From positions 24,212 to 88,211 of the forward strand of contig NZ_JAPSMC010000005.1 of the NCBI RefSeq assembly GCF_026847645.1: a stretch of 64,000 bases of DNA, in the 5' to 3' direction. Each line of letters starts with the position of its first letter. Within the stretch, counting starts at the first letter, position 1. The translations under genes were made by a program, and so were the position numbers. Source of the DNA: Anoxybacillus sp. J5B_2022 (lineage in GTDB: Bacteria; Bacillota; Bacilli; Bacillales; Anoxybacillaceae). Below the pieces are notes generated by a model. That model searched no databases. It was given only the letters and a program-made list of their open reading frames with translations, and was not told where the DNA came from. Below are positions 1-11,048 of the stretch, piece by piece.

Positions 1-1
1 G

Positions 2-853
2 GTGACATCGACGTATGAACGTGCCGCTTTTTTGCGAGATGTTGAAACGATCAAACAGTATATCGCCGCTGGCGATATTTTTCAAGCGGTGTTGTCGCAA
101 CGGTTTTCACTTCCGATTCGCATCACCGGTTTTCAATTGTACCGCATGCTGCGAAAAATTAATCCATCGCCATATTTATTTTATTTGCAAACGAGCGACG
201 CCGAAATTGTTGGCAGTTCGCCGGAGAAGCTTGTTCAAGTGCAAAATCGGAAAATCGAAATTCATCCGATTGCCGGCACGCGCCGGCGCGGCCGGACAAA
301 GCAGGAAGATGCTTTGCTTGCCGAAGAGCTGCTTCACGATCCGAAAGAGCGGGCAGAGCATTATATGCTCGTTGATTTAGCGCGAAACGATATCGGCAAA
401 GTCGCCAAATACGGCACGGTCAAGACGCCTGTGCTTATGGAAATCGGCAAATTTTCTCATGTGATGCACTTAATTTCGAAAGTGACGGGAGAGTTAAAAG
501 ATGATGTTCACCCGATCGATGCTTTACTTTCGGCGTTTCCTGCCGGCACGGTGAGCGGAGCGCCGAAAGTACGGGCGATGCAAATTTTAAATGAACTAGA
601 GCCGACGGCGCGCGGCGTATATGCTGGTACGGTCGCCTACATCGGCTTTGACGGAAACATCGACTCGTGCATTGCGATTCGCACCGCTGTTGTGAAAGAT
701 GGTTATGCATACGTGCAAGCGGGTGCTGGCATTGTTGCAGATTCGATCCCAGAGCTCGAGTGGAAAGAAACGCGCAATAAAGCAAGCGCGCTAATTAAAG
801 CGATCGAACTAGCGGAAACGGTATTTGCAAAAGGAGGAAATTTATATGTTTAA
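2..853 (+). CDS. trpE: Anthranilate synthase component I (TrpE), C-terminal part, 5' truncated by window edge
   Basis: Catalyses chorismate plus ammonia/glutamine to anthranilate, the first committed step of tryptophan synthesis. Only about the last 283 codons are present; the family is usually near 500 residues, so the N-terminal half lies upstream of the window and the GTG at base 2 is an internal codon. Chorismate-binding-domain signatures are visible: PIAGTRRRG at visible residues 89-97, a SHVMHL stretch, and GAPKVRAMQIL towards the end. The stop overlaps the trpD start by 8 nt, so the two are translationally coupled. No trpG lies between trpE and trpD; in B. subtilis a shared PabA/TrpG encoded elsewhere supplies the amidotransferase. 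Confidence 0.96.
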   Translation: MTSTYERAAFLRDVETIKQYIAAGDIFQAVLSQRFSLPIRITGFQLYRMLRKINPSPYLFYLQTSDAEIVGSSPEKLVQVQNRKIEIHPIAGTRRRGRTKQEDALLAEELLHDPKERAEHYMLVDLARNDIGKVAKYGTVKTPVLMEIGKFSHVMHLISKVTGELKDDVHPIDALLSAFPAGTVSGAPKVRAMQILNELEPTARGVYAGTVAYIGFDGNIDSCIAIRTAVVKDGYAYVQAGAGIVADSIPELEWKETRNKASALIKAIELAETVFAKGGNLYV

Positions 854-1865
854 GCAGCTGCTAGCGAAATGCATTGAAGGCGAGACGTTGACGGAACAAG
901 AAGCGTATGAGGCGATGATGGCGATCATGTCAGGGGAAGCCACCGCTAGCCAAATTGCGAGCTTCCTGTCGATTTTGCGCCTGCGCGGCGAAACGGTCGA
1001 TGAATTAACAGGGTTGGCCCGCGGCATGCGCAGCCATATGGTGACGGTCGCATGCGAAGACGATGTCATTGATACGTGCGGGACAGGGGGCGATGAAAAA
1101 GCGACGTTCAACATTTCTACCGCGGCGGCGATCGTCGCTTCCTCGCTCGGTGTCAAAGTCGCCAAGCACGGAAACCGAGCGGTATCGTCGAAAAGTGGCA
1201 GCGCCGATGTACTAGAGGCGCTTCATATTCCGATTCAAACGACGCCGGAAGAAGCGAAAGCGGCGTTGCAAACGAAAGGATTAGCGTTTTTATTTGCCCC
1301 GCTGTACCATGCGGCGATGAAACATGCGGCTATTCCGCGCAAAGAAATCGGCTTCCGCACCGTCTTTAATTTGCTTGGGCCGCTTTCCAATCCAGCGCGC
1401 TGTAAGCGGCAAGTGATCGGTGTGTACTCGACGCGCTATGCGGAAAAGCTGGCCGAAACGTTAAAACGGCTCGGTTCTTCTCATGTATTGTTCGTGACGG
1501 GCCGAGACGGATTAGATGAATGTAGCATTACGACGGAAACGGACGTCGTTGAATTAAAAGACGGTCAAATTCGCCGGTTCGTCTTAACGCCAGAAGAGTG
1601 CGGATTGCCGCGCGGAACATTAGAAGACATTCAAGTTCATACGGTGGCGCAAAGCGCTGCGCTGCTTCGTGCCGTGATGGAAGGGACGGCGAACGAAAGC
1701 GCGATCAATATTGTCAGCCTAAATGCCGGAGTTGCTCTTTATGTAGCTGGAAAGGCAGCATCCATTCGTGAAGGAGTCGATCTGGCGAAAGAAGCGATTA
1801 TGACAAAGCAGGCGCTCATCCAATTATGCCGCTTGCAAACGAAAGAGGTCGAACACTATGCTTGA
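846..1865 (+). CDS. trpD: Anthranilate phosphoribosyltransferase TrpD
   Basis: Transfers phosphoribose from PRPP to anthranilate. The 339-residue length is normal. The PRPP-binding motif GTGGD is at residues 79-83, followed by KHGNRAVSS about 25 residues later, both typical of the family. The ATG at 846 was chosen because AAGGAGG lies at about 832-838; an in-frame ATG at 825 would add seven residues and is preceded by no good ribosome site. The gene overlaps trpE by 8 nt and trpC by 8 nt, as expected inside the trp operon. Confidence 0.96.
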   Translation: MFKQLLAKCIEGETLTEQEAYEAMMAIMSGEATASQIASFLSILRLRGETVDELTGLARGMRSHMVTVACEDDVIDTCGTGGDEKATFNISTAAAIVASSLGVKVAKHGNRAVSSKSGSADVLEALHIPIQTTPEEAKAALQTKGLAFLFAPLYHAAMKHAAIPRKEIGFRTVFNLLGPLSNPARCKRQVIGVYSTRYAEKLAETLKRLGSSHVLFVTGRDGLDECSITTETDVVELKDGQIRRFVLTPEECGLPRGTLEDIQVHTVAQSAALLRAVMEGTANESAINIVSLNAGVALYVAGKAASIREGVDLAKEAIMTKQALIQLCRLQTKEVEHYA

Positions 1866-2634
1866 GCAAATTCTTGCCACGAAACGAAACGAAATCCGTA
1901 CGCTCACGCTCCCACCGGAGTGTGATGTACCGCGCTTTTCACTAGCCGCGGCGCTAAAAAATCGCCGACGAGCAATCGGTCTCATCGCTGAAGTGAAAAA
2001 AGCGTCGCCGTCGAAAGGAATCATTCGTCGTGATTTTCATCCGGTCGATCACGCGAAAGCGTATGAACAGGCGGGGGCGGATGCGATTTCCGTTTTGACC
2101 GACGAAGTGTATTTTCAAGGGCATCGGCAATATTTGACGGATATTAAACAAGCGGTTGGCGTTCCGGTTTTGCGCAAAGATTTTATTATTGACCGCCTGC
2201 AAATTGAAGAAAGCGTCCGAATCGGCGCTGATGCGATTTTATTAATCGGCGAAGCGCTTCCACCAAAAACGTTATACGAATTATATGAAGAAGCGTATGA
2301 AAAAGGGCTAGAATGTTTAGTGGAAGTGCACAGTCGTGAAACGTTAGAAAACATTTTAGCGCTGTTTACGCCGGACATTATCGGGATTAATAACCGCAAT
2401 TTGCATACGTTTACGACGTCGCTTGACACGACGAAAGAAGTTGTGCCGTTTGTGCCGAAAACGAGCGTGATCGTCAGCGAAAGCGGCATCGCCACTTCCG
2501 CCGATTTGCAGACGGTGCACGCCTACGGAGCACACGCTGTTTTAGTCGGCGAATCGCTTATGAGGCAGAACGATGTCTCTCAAGCAGTGCGCGATTTATA
2601 TAAGGGGGTCGAAGATTTTGTCCGTCCTTCTTAA
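1858..2634 (+). CDS. trpC: Indole-3-glycerol phosphate synthase TrpC
   Basis: Closes the indole ring of carboxyphenylaminodeoxyribulose phosphate. A 258-residue single-domain TIM barrel; TrpF is separate, as in Bacillus. The motif EVKKASPSKG is at residues 45-54, with VLRKDF and IGINNRNL further on and SESGI near the C terminus, all substrate-phosphate or catalytic segments of the family. The start lies within the trpD stop region (8-nt overlap) and the 3' end overlaps the trpF start by 17 nt. Confidence 0.96.
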   Translation: MLEQILATKRNEIRTLTLPPECDVPRFSLAAALKNRRRAIGLIAEVKKASPSKGIIRRDFHPVDHAKAYEQAGADAISVLTDEVYFQGHRQYLTDIKQAVGVPVLRKDFIIDRLQIEESVRIGADAILLIGEALPPKTLYELYEEAYEKGLECLVEVHSRETLENILALFTPDIIGINNRNLHTFTTSLDTTKEVVPFVPKTSVIVSESGIATSADLQTVHAYGAHAVLVGESLMRQNDVSQAVRDLYKGVEDFVRPS

Positions 2635-3271
2635 ATATTGCGGCCATCGTTCGCTTGCTGATTTACAAAAAGGAGCTAGCAGTCAAGCAGACTATCTCGG
2701 CCTCATTTTTGCGGAAAGTAAGCGGAAAGTCGAGGAGCATCAAGTGAAAGAATGGCTTGAAGCGGTGCCGCTTCACGGCAAAAAACTCGTCGGTGTGTTT
2801 GTTAACGAAACGGCGGAACGTATTTGCCAAGTAACTCGCCTCGTTCCGCTTTCGGTGATTCAATGCCACGGCAATGAGTCGGCCGAGCAAGTGGCGAAAA
2901 TTAAAGAGGCGACGGGACTTCCCGTCTGGAAGGCGATTCATCATGGCGAAGACGCGCTAACGAAAATGAAACAATACGCGCGTGTCGTCGACGGATATGT
3001 CGTGGATAGCCGGGTGCGCGGCGCATGGGGCGGAACGGGAGTGTCGTTTGATTGGGAGGCGGTACCGTTTTATTTAGAAGAAGCAGCAAGGCAAGGCGTC
3101 CCTTGCTTTATTGCCGGAGGAATTACGCCGGAAAACGTCGAACAACTACTTATCTATCAGCCGCACGGAATTGATATTAGCAGCGGCATTGAAGAAAACG
3201 GCAAAAAAAGCGTGGCGAAAATGAACGAAATCGAGAAGAGGGTGAAGTGTGATGTACAATGTACCAAATGA
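2618..3271 (+). CDS. trpF: Phosphoribosylanthranilate isomerase TrpF
   Basis: Isomerises N-(5-phosphoribosyl)anthranilate to the TrpC substrate. The start was set at TTG 2618, giving a 217-residue protein that begins MSVLLKYCG; the conserved catalytic Cys is in KYCG, and AAGGGGG sits about 9 nt upstream. A longer reading frame from 2573 would add 15 residues of unrelated sequence inside trpC. The C-terminal phosphate-binding part GGTGVSFDW and the FIAGGI segment are present. The gene overlaps both neighbours. Confidence 0.93.
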   Translation: MSVLLKYCGHRSLADLQKGASSQADYLGLIFAESKRKVEEHQVKEWLEAVPLHGKKLVGVFVNETAERICQVTRLVPLSVIQCHGNESAEQVAKIKEATGLPVWKAIHHGEDALTKMKQYARVVDGYVVDSRVRGAWGGTGVSFDWEAVPFYLEEAARQGVPCFIAGGITPENVEQLLIYQPHGIDISSGIEENGKKSVAKMNEIEKRVKCDVQCTK

Positions 3272-4463
3272 AAACGGCCGGTTCGGCGAGTTTGGCGGCA
3301 AATTTGTTCCAGAAACGCTAATGCGTCCGCTTGAAGAAATCGAGCGGGCACTTAACGAGGCGCTTATTGATGCGTCGTTTCGCGAGGAATATATGCATAG
3401 TTTACGAGAATATTCCGGTCGCCCGACGGCGCTAACGTTTGCGGAAAATATCACGAAACAATTAAACGGCGCCCGCCTTTATTTCAAGCGGGAAGATTTA
3501 AACCATACCGGTGCCCATAAAATTAATAACGCCATCGGACAGGCGCTGTTGGCAAAGCGGATGGGGAAGAAAAAATTGATCGCCGAAACGGGCGCGGGAC
3601 AACACGGAGTGGCAGCTGCGACCGTTGCTGCCCGTTTTGGGATGGAATGCATCGTCTTTATGGGCGAAGAAGATATCAAGCGGCAAGAGCTAAACGTATT
3701 CCGTATGAAATTATTAGGCGCAGAAGTGGTGCCGGTTTACAGCGGCAATCGGACGTTAAAAGATGCAACGAACGAAGCGATTCGCTATTGGGTGCAACAT
3801 TGCGACGACCATTTTTACATGATCGGCTCTGTCGTCGGTCCGCATCCGTATCCGAAAATGGTGCGCGAATTTCAGCGCATTATTGGCGATGAAGCAAAAG
3901 AGCAGTTTATCAAGCGGGAAGGAAAGTTGCCGGACGTGGTCGTCGCGTGCGTTGGCGGAGGCAGCAACGCGATCGGCATGTTTTATCCGTTTTTAGAAGA
4001 CGATGTCGAATTGGTCGGAGTGGAAGCGGCTGGAAAGGGGATCGACACACCGTATCACGCTGCGACGATTACGAAAGGAACAAAAGGGGTCATTCACGGC
4101 TCGATGACGTATTTATTGCAAGATGAATACGGGCAAATTACGGAACCGTACTCGATTTCCGCCGGGCTCGACTACCCGGGAGTTGGTCCGGAACACGCGT
4201 ATTTAGCGAGCATCGGCCGCGTCCGCTACGAAAGTGTGACGGACGAAGAAGCGCTCGAAGCATTTCAACAGCTTGCCCGAGAAGAAGGAATCATTCCGGC
4301 CATTGAGTCGGCGCATGCGCTCGCTAAAGCGTTTCAAATCGCCAGACAACGTTCCAAAGACGAAACGGTGCTCGTCTGTTTATCCGGCCGCGGCGATAAA
4401 GACGTGCAAGCGATGATGACCCATTTGAAAGGAGCGAGCGAACATGCGTTTATCGGGAACTAA
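3252..4463 (+). CDS. trpB: Tryptophan synthase beta chain TrpB
   Basis: PLP enzyme that joins indole and serine; it works as an alpha2-beta2 complex with TrpA. The protein is 403 residues from ATG 3252, preceded by AGGGTGAAG; a GTG directly before it would add one residue. The PLP lysine is K90 in [10 protein letters not shown], and the cofactor phosphate loop GGGSNAIG is present in the second half. It overlaps the end of trpF by 20 nt and the start of trpA by 20 nt, so the supraoperon genes are read as one coupled unit. Confidence 0.97.
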   Translation: MYNVPNENGRFGEFGGKFVPETLMRPLEEIERALNEALIDASFREEYMHSLREYSGRPTALTFAENITKQLNGARLYFKREDLNHTGAHKINNAIGQALLAKRMGKKKLIAETGAGQHGVAAATVAARFGMECIVFMGEEDIKRQELNVFRMKLLGAEVVPVYSGNRTLKDATNEAIRYWVQHCDDHFYMIGSVVGPHPYPKMVREFQRIIGDEAKEQFIKREGKLPDVVVACVGGGSNAIGMFYPFLEDDVELVGVEAAGKGIDTPYHAATITKGTKGVIHGSMTYLLQDEYGQITEPYSISAGLDYPGVGPEHAYLASIGRVRYESVTDEEALEAFQQLAREEGIIPAIESAHALAKAFQIARQRSKDETVLVCLSGRGDKDVQAMMTHLKGASEHAFIGN

Positions 4464-5262
4464 TATGTTTATTCCGTTTCTTGTCGCTGGCGACCCGCAT
4501 CCGGACGTGACAATTGATTTAGCGCTTGTCTTGCAAGCGGCGGGAGCAGATGTAATAGAGCTCGGTGTCCCATATTCCGACCCGCTCGCCGACGGTCCGA
4601 TTATCCAACGGGCGTCCGCGCGTGCGCTAAAGCAGGGCATGACGCTTCCAGACGCAATCAAATTAGCCGGAAACATGCGAAAAAAAGGGGTGAAAATTCC
4701 CATTATTATCTTTACGTATTACAATCCTGTGTTACAATTAGGAAAAGAATCCTTTTTCGCTTTAGCGAAAGAAAACAGGGTAGACGGCGTCCTCATTCCT
4801 GATTTACCATTTGAAGAAAGCGAGCCGATTCGTCGTCTGAGCGCAGAAACAGGGTTGCCTCTTATTTCGCTCGTTGCTCCAACATCGAAAGAGCGGATCG
4901 AAAAAATTGCTTCGCAGGCACAAGGATTTTTGTATTGTGTATCGTCGTTAGGGGTGACAGGTGTTCGCGATACGTTGCCGGAGGCCATTAACGAATTTTT
5001 AGCGGAAGTGAAGCAATATAGCCGCGTTCCGGTCGTCGTTGGCTTTGGCATTTCCAAAAGCGAACAAGTGCAAGTATTAAAAGAGCATTGCGATGGGGTC
5101 GTCGTCGGCAGCGCGCTCGTGCAAAAAGTGGAAGAGCTGTCCGACCGATTGTTGCAACAAGAAACGAAGCAATATGCACTCGACGAGTTTCGCTGCTACG
5201 TTGAACAGCTAGTGGCACCATTACAGGAAGGCGCCGATTTTTGTAATGAGGTGAGAAGATGA
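4444..5262 (+). CDS. trpA: Tryptophan synthase alpha chain TrpA
   Basis: Cleaves indole-3-glycerol phosphate and channels indole to TrpB. 272 residues, normal length. Catalytic acids are visible as E39 in [11 protein letters not shown] and D50 in LADGP, the equivalents of E49 and D60 of the enteric enzyme. The VVGFGIS segment near residue 200 is the phosphate site. Translationally coupled to trpB (20-nt overlap) and to hisC (ATGA overlap). Confidence 0.96.
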   Translation: MRLSGTNMFIPFLVAGDPHPDVTIDLALVLQAAGADVIELGVPYSDPLADGPIIQRASARALKQGMTLPDAIKLAGNMRKKGVKIPIIIFTYYNPVLQLGKESFFALAKENRVDGVLIPDLPFEESEPIRRLSAETGLPLISLVAPTSKERIEKIASQAQGFLYCVSSLGVTGVRDTLPEAINEFLAEVKQYSRVPVVVGFGISKSEQVQVLKEHCDGVVVGSALVQKVEELSDRLLQQETKQYALDEFRCYVEQLVAPLQEGADFCNEVRR

Positions 5263-6356
5263 ACGTGAAAAAAGAGCTGCAAGGGCTCACTCCTTACCAG
5301 CCAGGAAAATCGCTCGAGGAAGTGAAGCGGCAGTACGGCTTGACGAATGTCATTAAGCTTGCGTCGAACGAAAACCCGTACGGCTCGTCGCCGGCAGTGA
5401 AAGAAGCAATCATAAAAGAACTTGACCGGTTAGCATTGTATCCAGACGGCTATGCGCGCGTATTACGGGAAAAAGTAGCACAGCATCTCGGCGTAAAGGA
5501 AACAGAGCTTATTTTTGGCAACGGCTCGGACGAAGTCGTGCAAATTATTTGCCGCGCCTTTTTAACGAAAGGAACAAATACGGTGATGGCAACGCCGACG
5601 TTTCCACAATATCGCCATAACGCCGTCATTGAAGGGGCGGAAATTCGCGAAGTGCCGCTCGTGGACGGACGGCACGACTTGAAAAAAATGCTTGAAGCAA
5701 TCGACGAACAGACGCGCGTCGTCTGGGTGTGCAACCCGAACAATCCGAGCGGTACGTACGTGAGTGACGCGGAGTTCTCTGAGTTTTTGCGGAACGTGCC
5801 AAAACATGTGCTCGTCGTATCGGATGAAGCGTATTACGAATATGTAACAGCGGACGATTATCCACAAACGGTGCCGTTGCTTTCGGAGTATGACAATTTA
5901 ATGGTGTTGCGCACGTTTTCGAAAGCGTACGGCTTAGCAAGTTTGCGCGTTGGCTATGGCGTCGCGAGCGAAGCGATCATTCGGCAAATCGAGCCTGCGC
6001 GCGAGCCGTTTAATACGTCAAGCATCGCCCAAGTAGCAGCCGTCGCAGCGCTTGATGACCAAGCGTTTATCGAAGCGTGTGCGGCGAAAAACAAGCAAGG
6101 GCTTGCATCATTTTACCGTTTTTGCCAGCAGCACGGCTTGCGCTATTATCCGTCGGAAGCGAACTTTATTTTAGTCGATTTTGGCATTGAGGGGAACGAA
6201 GTGTTTCAATATTTGCTTGAACGCGGCATCATTGTTCGCTCAGGAAATGCGCTCGGGTTTCCAACATCGGTGCGCATTACGGTTGGCTCGGAAGAACAAA
6301 ACGAGCACGTGTTTGCGGCGATTACGCAGCTCTTAAAAGAAAAACAATTCGTCTAA
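5259..6356 (+). CDS. hisC: Histidinol-phosphate / aromatic aminotransferase HisC
   Basis: PLP aminotransferase acting on histidinol phosphate; in Bacillus the copy in the aromatic supraoperon also transaminates aromatic amino acids. 365 residues. [10 protein letters not shown] near the N terminus, [18 protein letters not shown] and the PLP-lysine motif [16 protein letters not shown] are all present. The start ATG shares ATGA with the trpA stop. Its position between trpA and tyrA matches the B. subtilis supraoperon. Confidence 0.95.
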   Translation: MNVKKELQGLTPYQPGKSLEEVKRQYGLTNVIKLASNENPYGSSPAVKEAIIKELDRLALYPDGYARVLREKVAQHLGVKETELIFGNGSDEVVQIICRAFLTKGTNTVMATPTFPQYRHNAVIEGAEIREVPLVDGRHDLKKMLEAIDEQTRVVWVCNPNNPSGTYVSDAEFSEFLRNVPKHVLVVSDEAYYEYVTADDYPQTVPLLSEYDNLMVLRTFSKAYGLASLRVGYGVASEAIIRQIEPAREPFNTSSIAQVAAVAALDDQAFIEACAAKNKQGLASFYRFCQQHGLRYYPSEANFILVDFGIEGNEVFQYLLERGIIVRSGNALGFPTSVRITVGSEEQNEHVFAAITQLLKEKQFV

Positions 6357-6362
6357 CAAGCT

Positions 6363-6379
6363 CGCCGCACATTGCGGCG
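6363..6379 (+). other. Perfect intercistronic hairpin between hisC and tyrA
   Basis: The 53-nt gap between hisC and tyrA holds a perfect 7-bp inverted repeat CGCCGCA/TGCGGCG with a 3-nt loop. It is followed only by GCGCATTTTA, not a true T-tract, so it is more likely an mRNA-processing or stability element, or a weak attenuator, than a full terminator. Confidence 0.5.
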
Positions 6380-6408
6380 GGCGCATTTTATAGGAGAAGG
6401 TGAAACGG

Positions 6409-7512
6409 TTGGAAGGAACGGTATTTGTCGTCGGACTTGGGCTCATTGGCGGTTCGATGGCGCTAGCAATCAAAAAAGAACATCCTGAGTCTGTCGTGAT
6501 TGGCTTTGATGTGAATGAAGAAGAAATGAAGCTTGCGAAGACGCTTGCCGTCATTGATGATGCTGTTTTTTCCCTTGAAGAAGGGATGGCGCAAGCGGAC
6601 GTCATCATTTTAGCGACGCCGGTCATGCAGACGGAAAAAATTTTAGCAGAAATGCTCACCTACCGTCTAAAGCCGTCTGTCATCGTCACCGATGTCGGCA
6701 GCACAAAGCAGCGCATCGTGCAACATGCGAAGCGGCTATTAGAGAAAGGGATTACGTTTATCGGCGGACACCCGATGGCGGGTTCGCATAAAAGCGGCGT
6801 AACGGCAGCACGAGCGCATTTATTTGAAAATGCGTTTTACATTTTAACGCCGACGGAAGAAGTGCCGGAAAGCGAAGTCGAGCGATTGAAACAATGGCTA
6901 AAAGGGACGAAAGCGCATTTTGTCACGCTTTCGCCGAAAGAACATGACCGGATTACCGGCGTCATTAGCCATTTTCCGCACATTATCGCCGCAAGCCTTG
7001 TGCACCAAGCGCAGCAGCACGAACAAGAAGACGAGCTAGTCAGCCGGCTTGCGGCGGGCGGGTTTCGCGATATTACGCGCATTGCCTCAAGCAATCCGGA
7101 AATGTGGCGCGACATTTTTTTACATAACAAAGAAGAGTTGCTCGCGTTATTTGACCGCTGGATGATGGAAATGCAAAAAGTGCGGTCGTTTGTCGAGCGG
7201 GAAGAAAGCGACGAAATTTACCGTTATTTTTTAGAAGCGAAGCAGTTTCGCGATGGGTTGCCTGTCCGAACGAAAGGGGCGATTCCGTCGTTTTACGATT
7301 TATATGTCGACGTGCCGGACTATCCCGGGGTTATTTCCGAAATTACTGGCTATTTGGCCGAGGAGCGCATCAGCATTACGAACATTCGCATCATTGAAAC
7401 GCGGGAAGAAATTTACGGCGTGTTGCGTTTAAGTTTCCAAAGCGAAGAAGATCGCGAGCGTGCGAAACAATGCATTAAAAAACATACGAACTACGAAACG
7501 TACGAAGGGTGA
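6409..7512 (+). CDS. tyrA: Prephenate dehydrogenase TyrA with C-terminal ACT domain
   Basis: Oxidative decarboxylation of prephenate to hydroxyphenylpyruvate for tyrosine. TTG 6409 was preferred (367 residues) because AGGAGAAGG at 6392-6400 is about 8 nt upstream; the GTG at 6400 overlaps that ribosome site. The NAD-binding Rossmann motif GLGLIGGS is near the N terminus and [12 protein letters not shown] carries catalytic residues. The last ~75 residues ([18 protein letters not shown] onward) form an ACT domain, consistent with feedback control by aromatic amino acids. Confidence 0.94.
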   Translation: MEGTVFVVGLGLIGGSMALAIKKEHPESVVIGFDVNEEEMKLAKTLAVIDDAVFSLEEGMAQADVIILATPVMQTEKILAEMLTYRLKPSVIVTDVGSTKQRIVQHAKRLLEKGITFIGGHPMAGSHKSGVTAARAHLFENAFYILTPTEEVPESEVERLKQWLKGTKAHFVTLSPKEHDRITGVISHFPHIIAASLVHQAQQHEQEDELVSRLAAGGFRDITRIASSNPEMWRDIFLHNKEELLALFDRWMMEMQKVRSFVEREESDEIYRYFLEAKQFRDGLPVRTKGAIPSFYDLYVDVPDYPGVISEITGYLAEERISITNIRIIETREEIYGVLRLSFQSEEDRERAKQCIKKHTNYETYEG

Positions 7513-7517
7513 GCGGA

Positions 7518-8810
7518 ATGAAACAGCTACAAACGAATGTCCAATCATTAAAGGGAACGATTCACGTCCCTGGCGATAAATCGATTTCCCATCGGGCGGT
7601 GATGCTCGGGGCGATTGCGAAAGGAACGACGACGATTGCGAACTTTTTGCCAGGGGAAGATTGTTTAAGTACGATTGATTGCTTTCGCAAAATGGGAGTC
7701 GCTATTACGCAAAACGGGACAGATGTTGTCGTCGAAGGAAAAGGACTTGACGGGCTACAAGAGCCGGCCGACATATTAAACGTCGGCAACTCGGGAACGA
7801 CGACGAGATTGTTGCTCGGCATTTTAGCGGCATGCCCGTTCCACGCATGCTTAATTGGTGATGCGTCGATTGCGAAACGGCCGATGGCGCGGGTGACAAA
7901 GCCGCTAACGATGATGGGAGCACATATTGACGGACGTGCGGGCGGCAACTATACGCCGCTTGCGATTCGCGGCGGCAATTTGCGCCCGATTCAATACGAA
8001 TCAAAAGTCGCCAGCGCGCAAGTGAAATCAGCGATTTTATTAGCAGGGCTGTTCACCGACGGGACGACGACGGTGACCGAGCCGGCGAAATCGCGCGACC
8101 ATACGGAACGAATGGTGCGCTTATTCGGCGGGGAAGTCGTCGTCGATGGATTGACGGTATCGGTAAGCGGCAAACAAACGCTAAAAGCAACGGATGTATA
8201 CGTCCCTGGCGATATTTCGTCCGCTGCCTTTTTCTTAGTGGCTGGCGCGATTGTACCACATAGCGAAATCGTCTTGAAAAACGTTGGGCTAAACCCGACG
8301 AGAACAGGTATTCTCGACGTGCTCGAGCAAATGGGGGCAGAACTTTCGATCGAAAACGTCCGCAACGAAGACACAGAGCCGATTGGCGACCTTACGATTC
8401 GCACGTCGGCGTTACGGGCGACCGAAATTGGCGGGGCGCTCATTCCGCGCTTAATTGACGAAATTCCGATTATTGCATTACTCGCGACGCAGGCGGAAGG
8501 CACGACCGTCATTAAAGATGCGGCAGAGCTAAAGGTGAAAGAAACGAACCGCATTGATACGGTCGTCACCGAATTGAAAAAGCTTGGCGCACATATTGAA
8601 GCGACCGATGACGGCATGATTATCCGCGGCAAAACGCCGCTCAAAGCGGACGGCGTTGAAGTCGACAGCCACGGCGACCACCGCATCGGCATGATGCTGG
8701 CGATCGCTGCGTGCATCACCGAAGGAACGATGTCGCTTCATCGCTCGGAAGCGATCGCCGTCTCGTATCCGACGTTTTTTGAACATTTGGACTCGTTGCT
8801 TTCCAACTAA
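7518..8810 (+). CDS. aroA: 3-phosphoshikimate 1-carboxyvinyltransferase (EPSP synthase) AroA
   Basis: Adds enolpyruvate from PEP to shikimate 3-phosphate, late in the shikimate pathway. It is called aroE in older B. subtilis nomenclature. 430 residues from ATG 7518, which matches the usual N terminus; GTG 7509 would add three residues. The motifs [22 protein letters not shown] and SHGDHRIGM are clear. It is the last gene of the supraoperon and is followed by a strong terminator. Confidence 0.96.
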   Translation: MKQLQTNVQSLKGTIHVPGDKSISHRAVMLGAIAKGTTTIANFLPGEDCLSTIDCFRKMGVAITQNGTDVVVEGKGLDGLQEPADILNVGNSGTTTRLLLGILAACPFHACLIGDASIAKRPMARVTKPLTMMGAHIDGRAGGNYTPLAIRGGNLRPIQYESKVASAQVKSAILLAGLFTDGTTTVTEPAKSRDHTERMVRLFGGEVVVDGLTVSVSGKQTLKATDVYVPGDISSAAFFLVAGAIVPHSEIVLKNVGLNPTRTGILDVLEQMGAELSIENVRNEDTEPIGDLTIRTSALRATEIGGALIPRLIDEIPIIALLATQAEGTTVIKDAAELKVKETNRIDTVVTELKKLGAHIEATDDGMIIRGKTPLKADGVEVDSHGDHRIGMMLAIAACITEGTMSLHRSEAIAVSYPTFFEHLDSLLSN

Positions 8811-8839
8811 AAAGAGGCCGCATGGCGGTCTCTTTTTTT
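8811..8839 (+). terminator. Rho-independent terminator of the aromatic supraoperon
   Basis: AGAGGCCGC-atg-GCGGTCTCT (one G-U pair) followed by seven Ts immediately after the aroA stop. Confidence 0.88.
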
Positions 8840-8901
8840 ACAAAAAACTGTTCATACTTTTTCCTGCCCCTTCATAGCTTGTCTTAAAGGGGGGTGGGGA
8901 C

Positions 8902-9725
8902 GTGCCGTATATTATCGATGAGGCAACGGTAGTGAGGGAAGGAGCGGTGAAGCGCTGTTCGCTTGTGGTGGAGAACAACCGCATCGATTACATCGGCGAG
9001 CAAGCGGCGATGTACCGGTGGGTGCGCATGCCGGTTGGCGAATTTGTGATGACACCAGGCCATGTCATGCTCGATTTTTCGTTTAGCAATCCGCGACCTT
9101 TTTTGCAATTTAAGGCGTATATGCAACAACATTTCCTCACGAAAGGGTGTACGACGCTATTAGCAGTGTGCGATGTTCTGTATGAAAAACAACTGTTGCC
9201 TTCTTTACAACACCTTCGCTTACATTTACTCAACAGCCCAATTGATTTTTTCATCGGAGTGAAAATCCCTCTGCGCACGCTAACCCCATCGTTTGTCAGA
9301 ACGTGTAAACGCCTCCATATTCCTGTTTTATTTGTTGAACTGAATGGGGAAGAGCCGCTAGAAAAAATCGCTTGGGGTTGGATGTACGACACGTTCGCTT
9401 CGTATCCGCTTTTACTCGTTCCCTATTGGTTAACGCCGCCGACAAAGAGCGCGTGCCGCTGCCGCTTGCTGTATTAAAGAAAATCGGCATTTACCCGCAA
9501 AAAGGAGATCTCCGCATCGGCGGCGAAGTAGATTATAATTTATATGCGCACATAAGCAGCAAGGTTGCCGAAACGTTTGTTGTCGATTATGATAAACATG
9601 TTCCGGTGATTACCGTTCATAACGGCAAAGTGATGAAAGCAGGTGACGAACTCTTTTTTCAGCCGGGCTTTGGACGTGAACGAGTTGTCCGTGCGCCAGG
9701 GATGTTTACGGCAAATTTTACATAA
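8902..9725 (+). pseudogene. Frameshifted gene between aroA and ypiA, product not recognised
   Basis: Two overlapping reading frames together make one protein-sized unit. The first (from GTG 8902, preceded by AAAGGGGGGTGGGG) reads well to about 9425. The second frame takes over near 9430 (LVNAADKERVPLPLAVLKK) and continues to 9725. The total of 824 nt is one base short of a 274-codon gene, so a single-base deletion around 9420-9435 explains it. The N terminus (DEATVVREGAVKRCSLVVENNRIDYIGEQ, in part) and a later PGHVMLDFS resemble the start of amidohydrolase-fold proteins, but metal ligands are not evident. It could be a true pseudogene or a sequencing error. Confidence 0.6.
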
Positions 9726-9738
9726 GGAAGTGTGGACC

Positions 9739-10998
9739 ATGAACCGAATCGACGAACTTGTGCAACTTGTGGAAAATGGTGATATCGAACGTGCCCTTTC
9801 CCTTCTTCCCAATATAAAAAAAGAAGCGACCGACGACGAAAAATATATGCTTGCTGACCATCTTTTTTCGTGGGGGCTATTAGAAGAAGCGCGCGACCTT
9901 GTCGAAGAGCTCATGAAGCGCTACCGCGAAGAAGGCGAGCTGGCGCTATTTTTAGCAGAAATTTATACAGAACTTGACGAAGACGAAAAAGCGCTCGCCT
10001 TGTTAGCAGACATTGATGAAGACGACCCGCTTTTTCCGCGGGCATGCTTACTTTTAGCCGATCTTTACCAAATGCAAGGGCTTGAGGAAGTGAGCGAACA
10101 AAAGTTATTAAAGGCGTACGAAAAAGCGCCGAATGAACCGATTATCGAATTTGCCCTTGCCGAGCTTTATTTTGCGACGGGGCAGTACGGAAAAAGCGTT
10201 TCGTTTTATGAAAAAGTACTCGCGCGCGAAACGACCGTTGCCGGCACGTTTATTCCAGGGCGATTGGCGGAAGCGCTTAGTTTGTTAGGGGAGTTCGAAC
10301 AAGCGCTTCCGTATTATGAACAAACGGTGCAAAAGAAAATCGACAGCCACACGTTGTTCGGCTACGGCTTTACCGCGTTTCAGGCGGAATATTATCAAAC
10401 GGCAATTGAAAAGCTCACGCAGCTAAAAGAGTTAGATCGCGATTATATACCGCTTTATTTGTATTTAGCGAAAGCGTACGAACATGAAGGCGATACGAAA
10501 AAAAGCTATGACATTGCGAAAGAAGGTTTGCTTGTCGACGAATGGAATAAAGAGTTATTGCTATACGCTGGAAAAACCGCGTTAAAACTCGGCGAGCAAA
10601 AGGAAGCGGAAACGTATTTGCGAAAGGCGGTCGATATCGACCCATGCTATGTCGAAGCACTTTTAGCGTTAGCGGGGGTGCTTATGCATAACGAGCAATA
10701 TGACGAAGTTGTTGCTTCCCTAGAGTCCGCGATGAAACAAGGCGAGTACGACCCGCAATTTGAATGGTACCTTGCTCGCGCGAAACATAAGCTTGAAATG
10801 TATTCCGATGCATTAAATCATTACCAAGAGGCATATACTTTCTTTAAGAATGACGTGGCGTTTTTAGAAGAATATGGGTATTTTTTAATCGAAGAAGGAG
10901 ATCGCGAACGTGCGAAGGCGATGTTTGCGCAAATTGTGCGCCTCGACCCTGCTCATACAGAGGCGGCGCAAATGCTATTGCAACTAGAAGAAGAGTAA
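9739..10998 (+). CDS. ypiA: TPR-repeat protein YpiA
   Basis: 419 residues built almost entirely of tetratricopeptide-like helical repeats (for example a [25 protein letters not shown] unit, then [36 protein letters not shown]). Start ATG 9739 with AAGGAAG upstream; a longer in-frame start inside the preceding frameshifted gene was rejected. The position between aroA and ypiB matches B. subtilis ypiA. TPR proteins act as protein-binding scaffolds; the partner is not shown by the sequence. Confidence 0.88.
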   Translation: MNRIDELVQLVENGDIERALSLLPNIKKEATDDEKYMLADHLFSWGLLEEARDLVEELMKRYREEGELALFLAEIYTELDEDEKALALLADIDEDDPLFPRACLLLADLYQMQGLEEVSEQKLLKAYEKAPNEPIIEFALAELYFATGQYGKSVSFYEKVLARETTVAGTFIPGRLAEALSLLGEFEQALPYYEQTVQKKIDSHTLFGYGFTAFQAEYYQTAIEKLTQLKELDRDYIPLYLYLAKAYEHEGDTKKSYDIAKEGLLVDEWNKELLLYAGKTALKLGEQKEAETYLRKAVDIDPCYVEALLALAGVLMHNEQYDEVVASLESAMKQGEYDPQFEWYLARAKHKLEMYSDALNHYQEAYTFFKNDVAFLEEYGYFLIEEGDRERAKAMFAQIVRLDPAHTEAAQMLLQLEEE

Positions 10999-11048
10999 TA
11001 ACTTGCGACATCACCTCTTTCTTGGAAACCGGCAAAGGGGGAAGAAGA

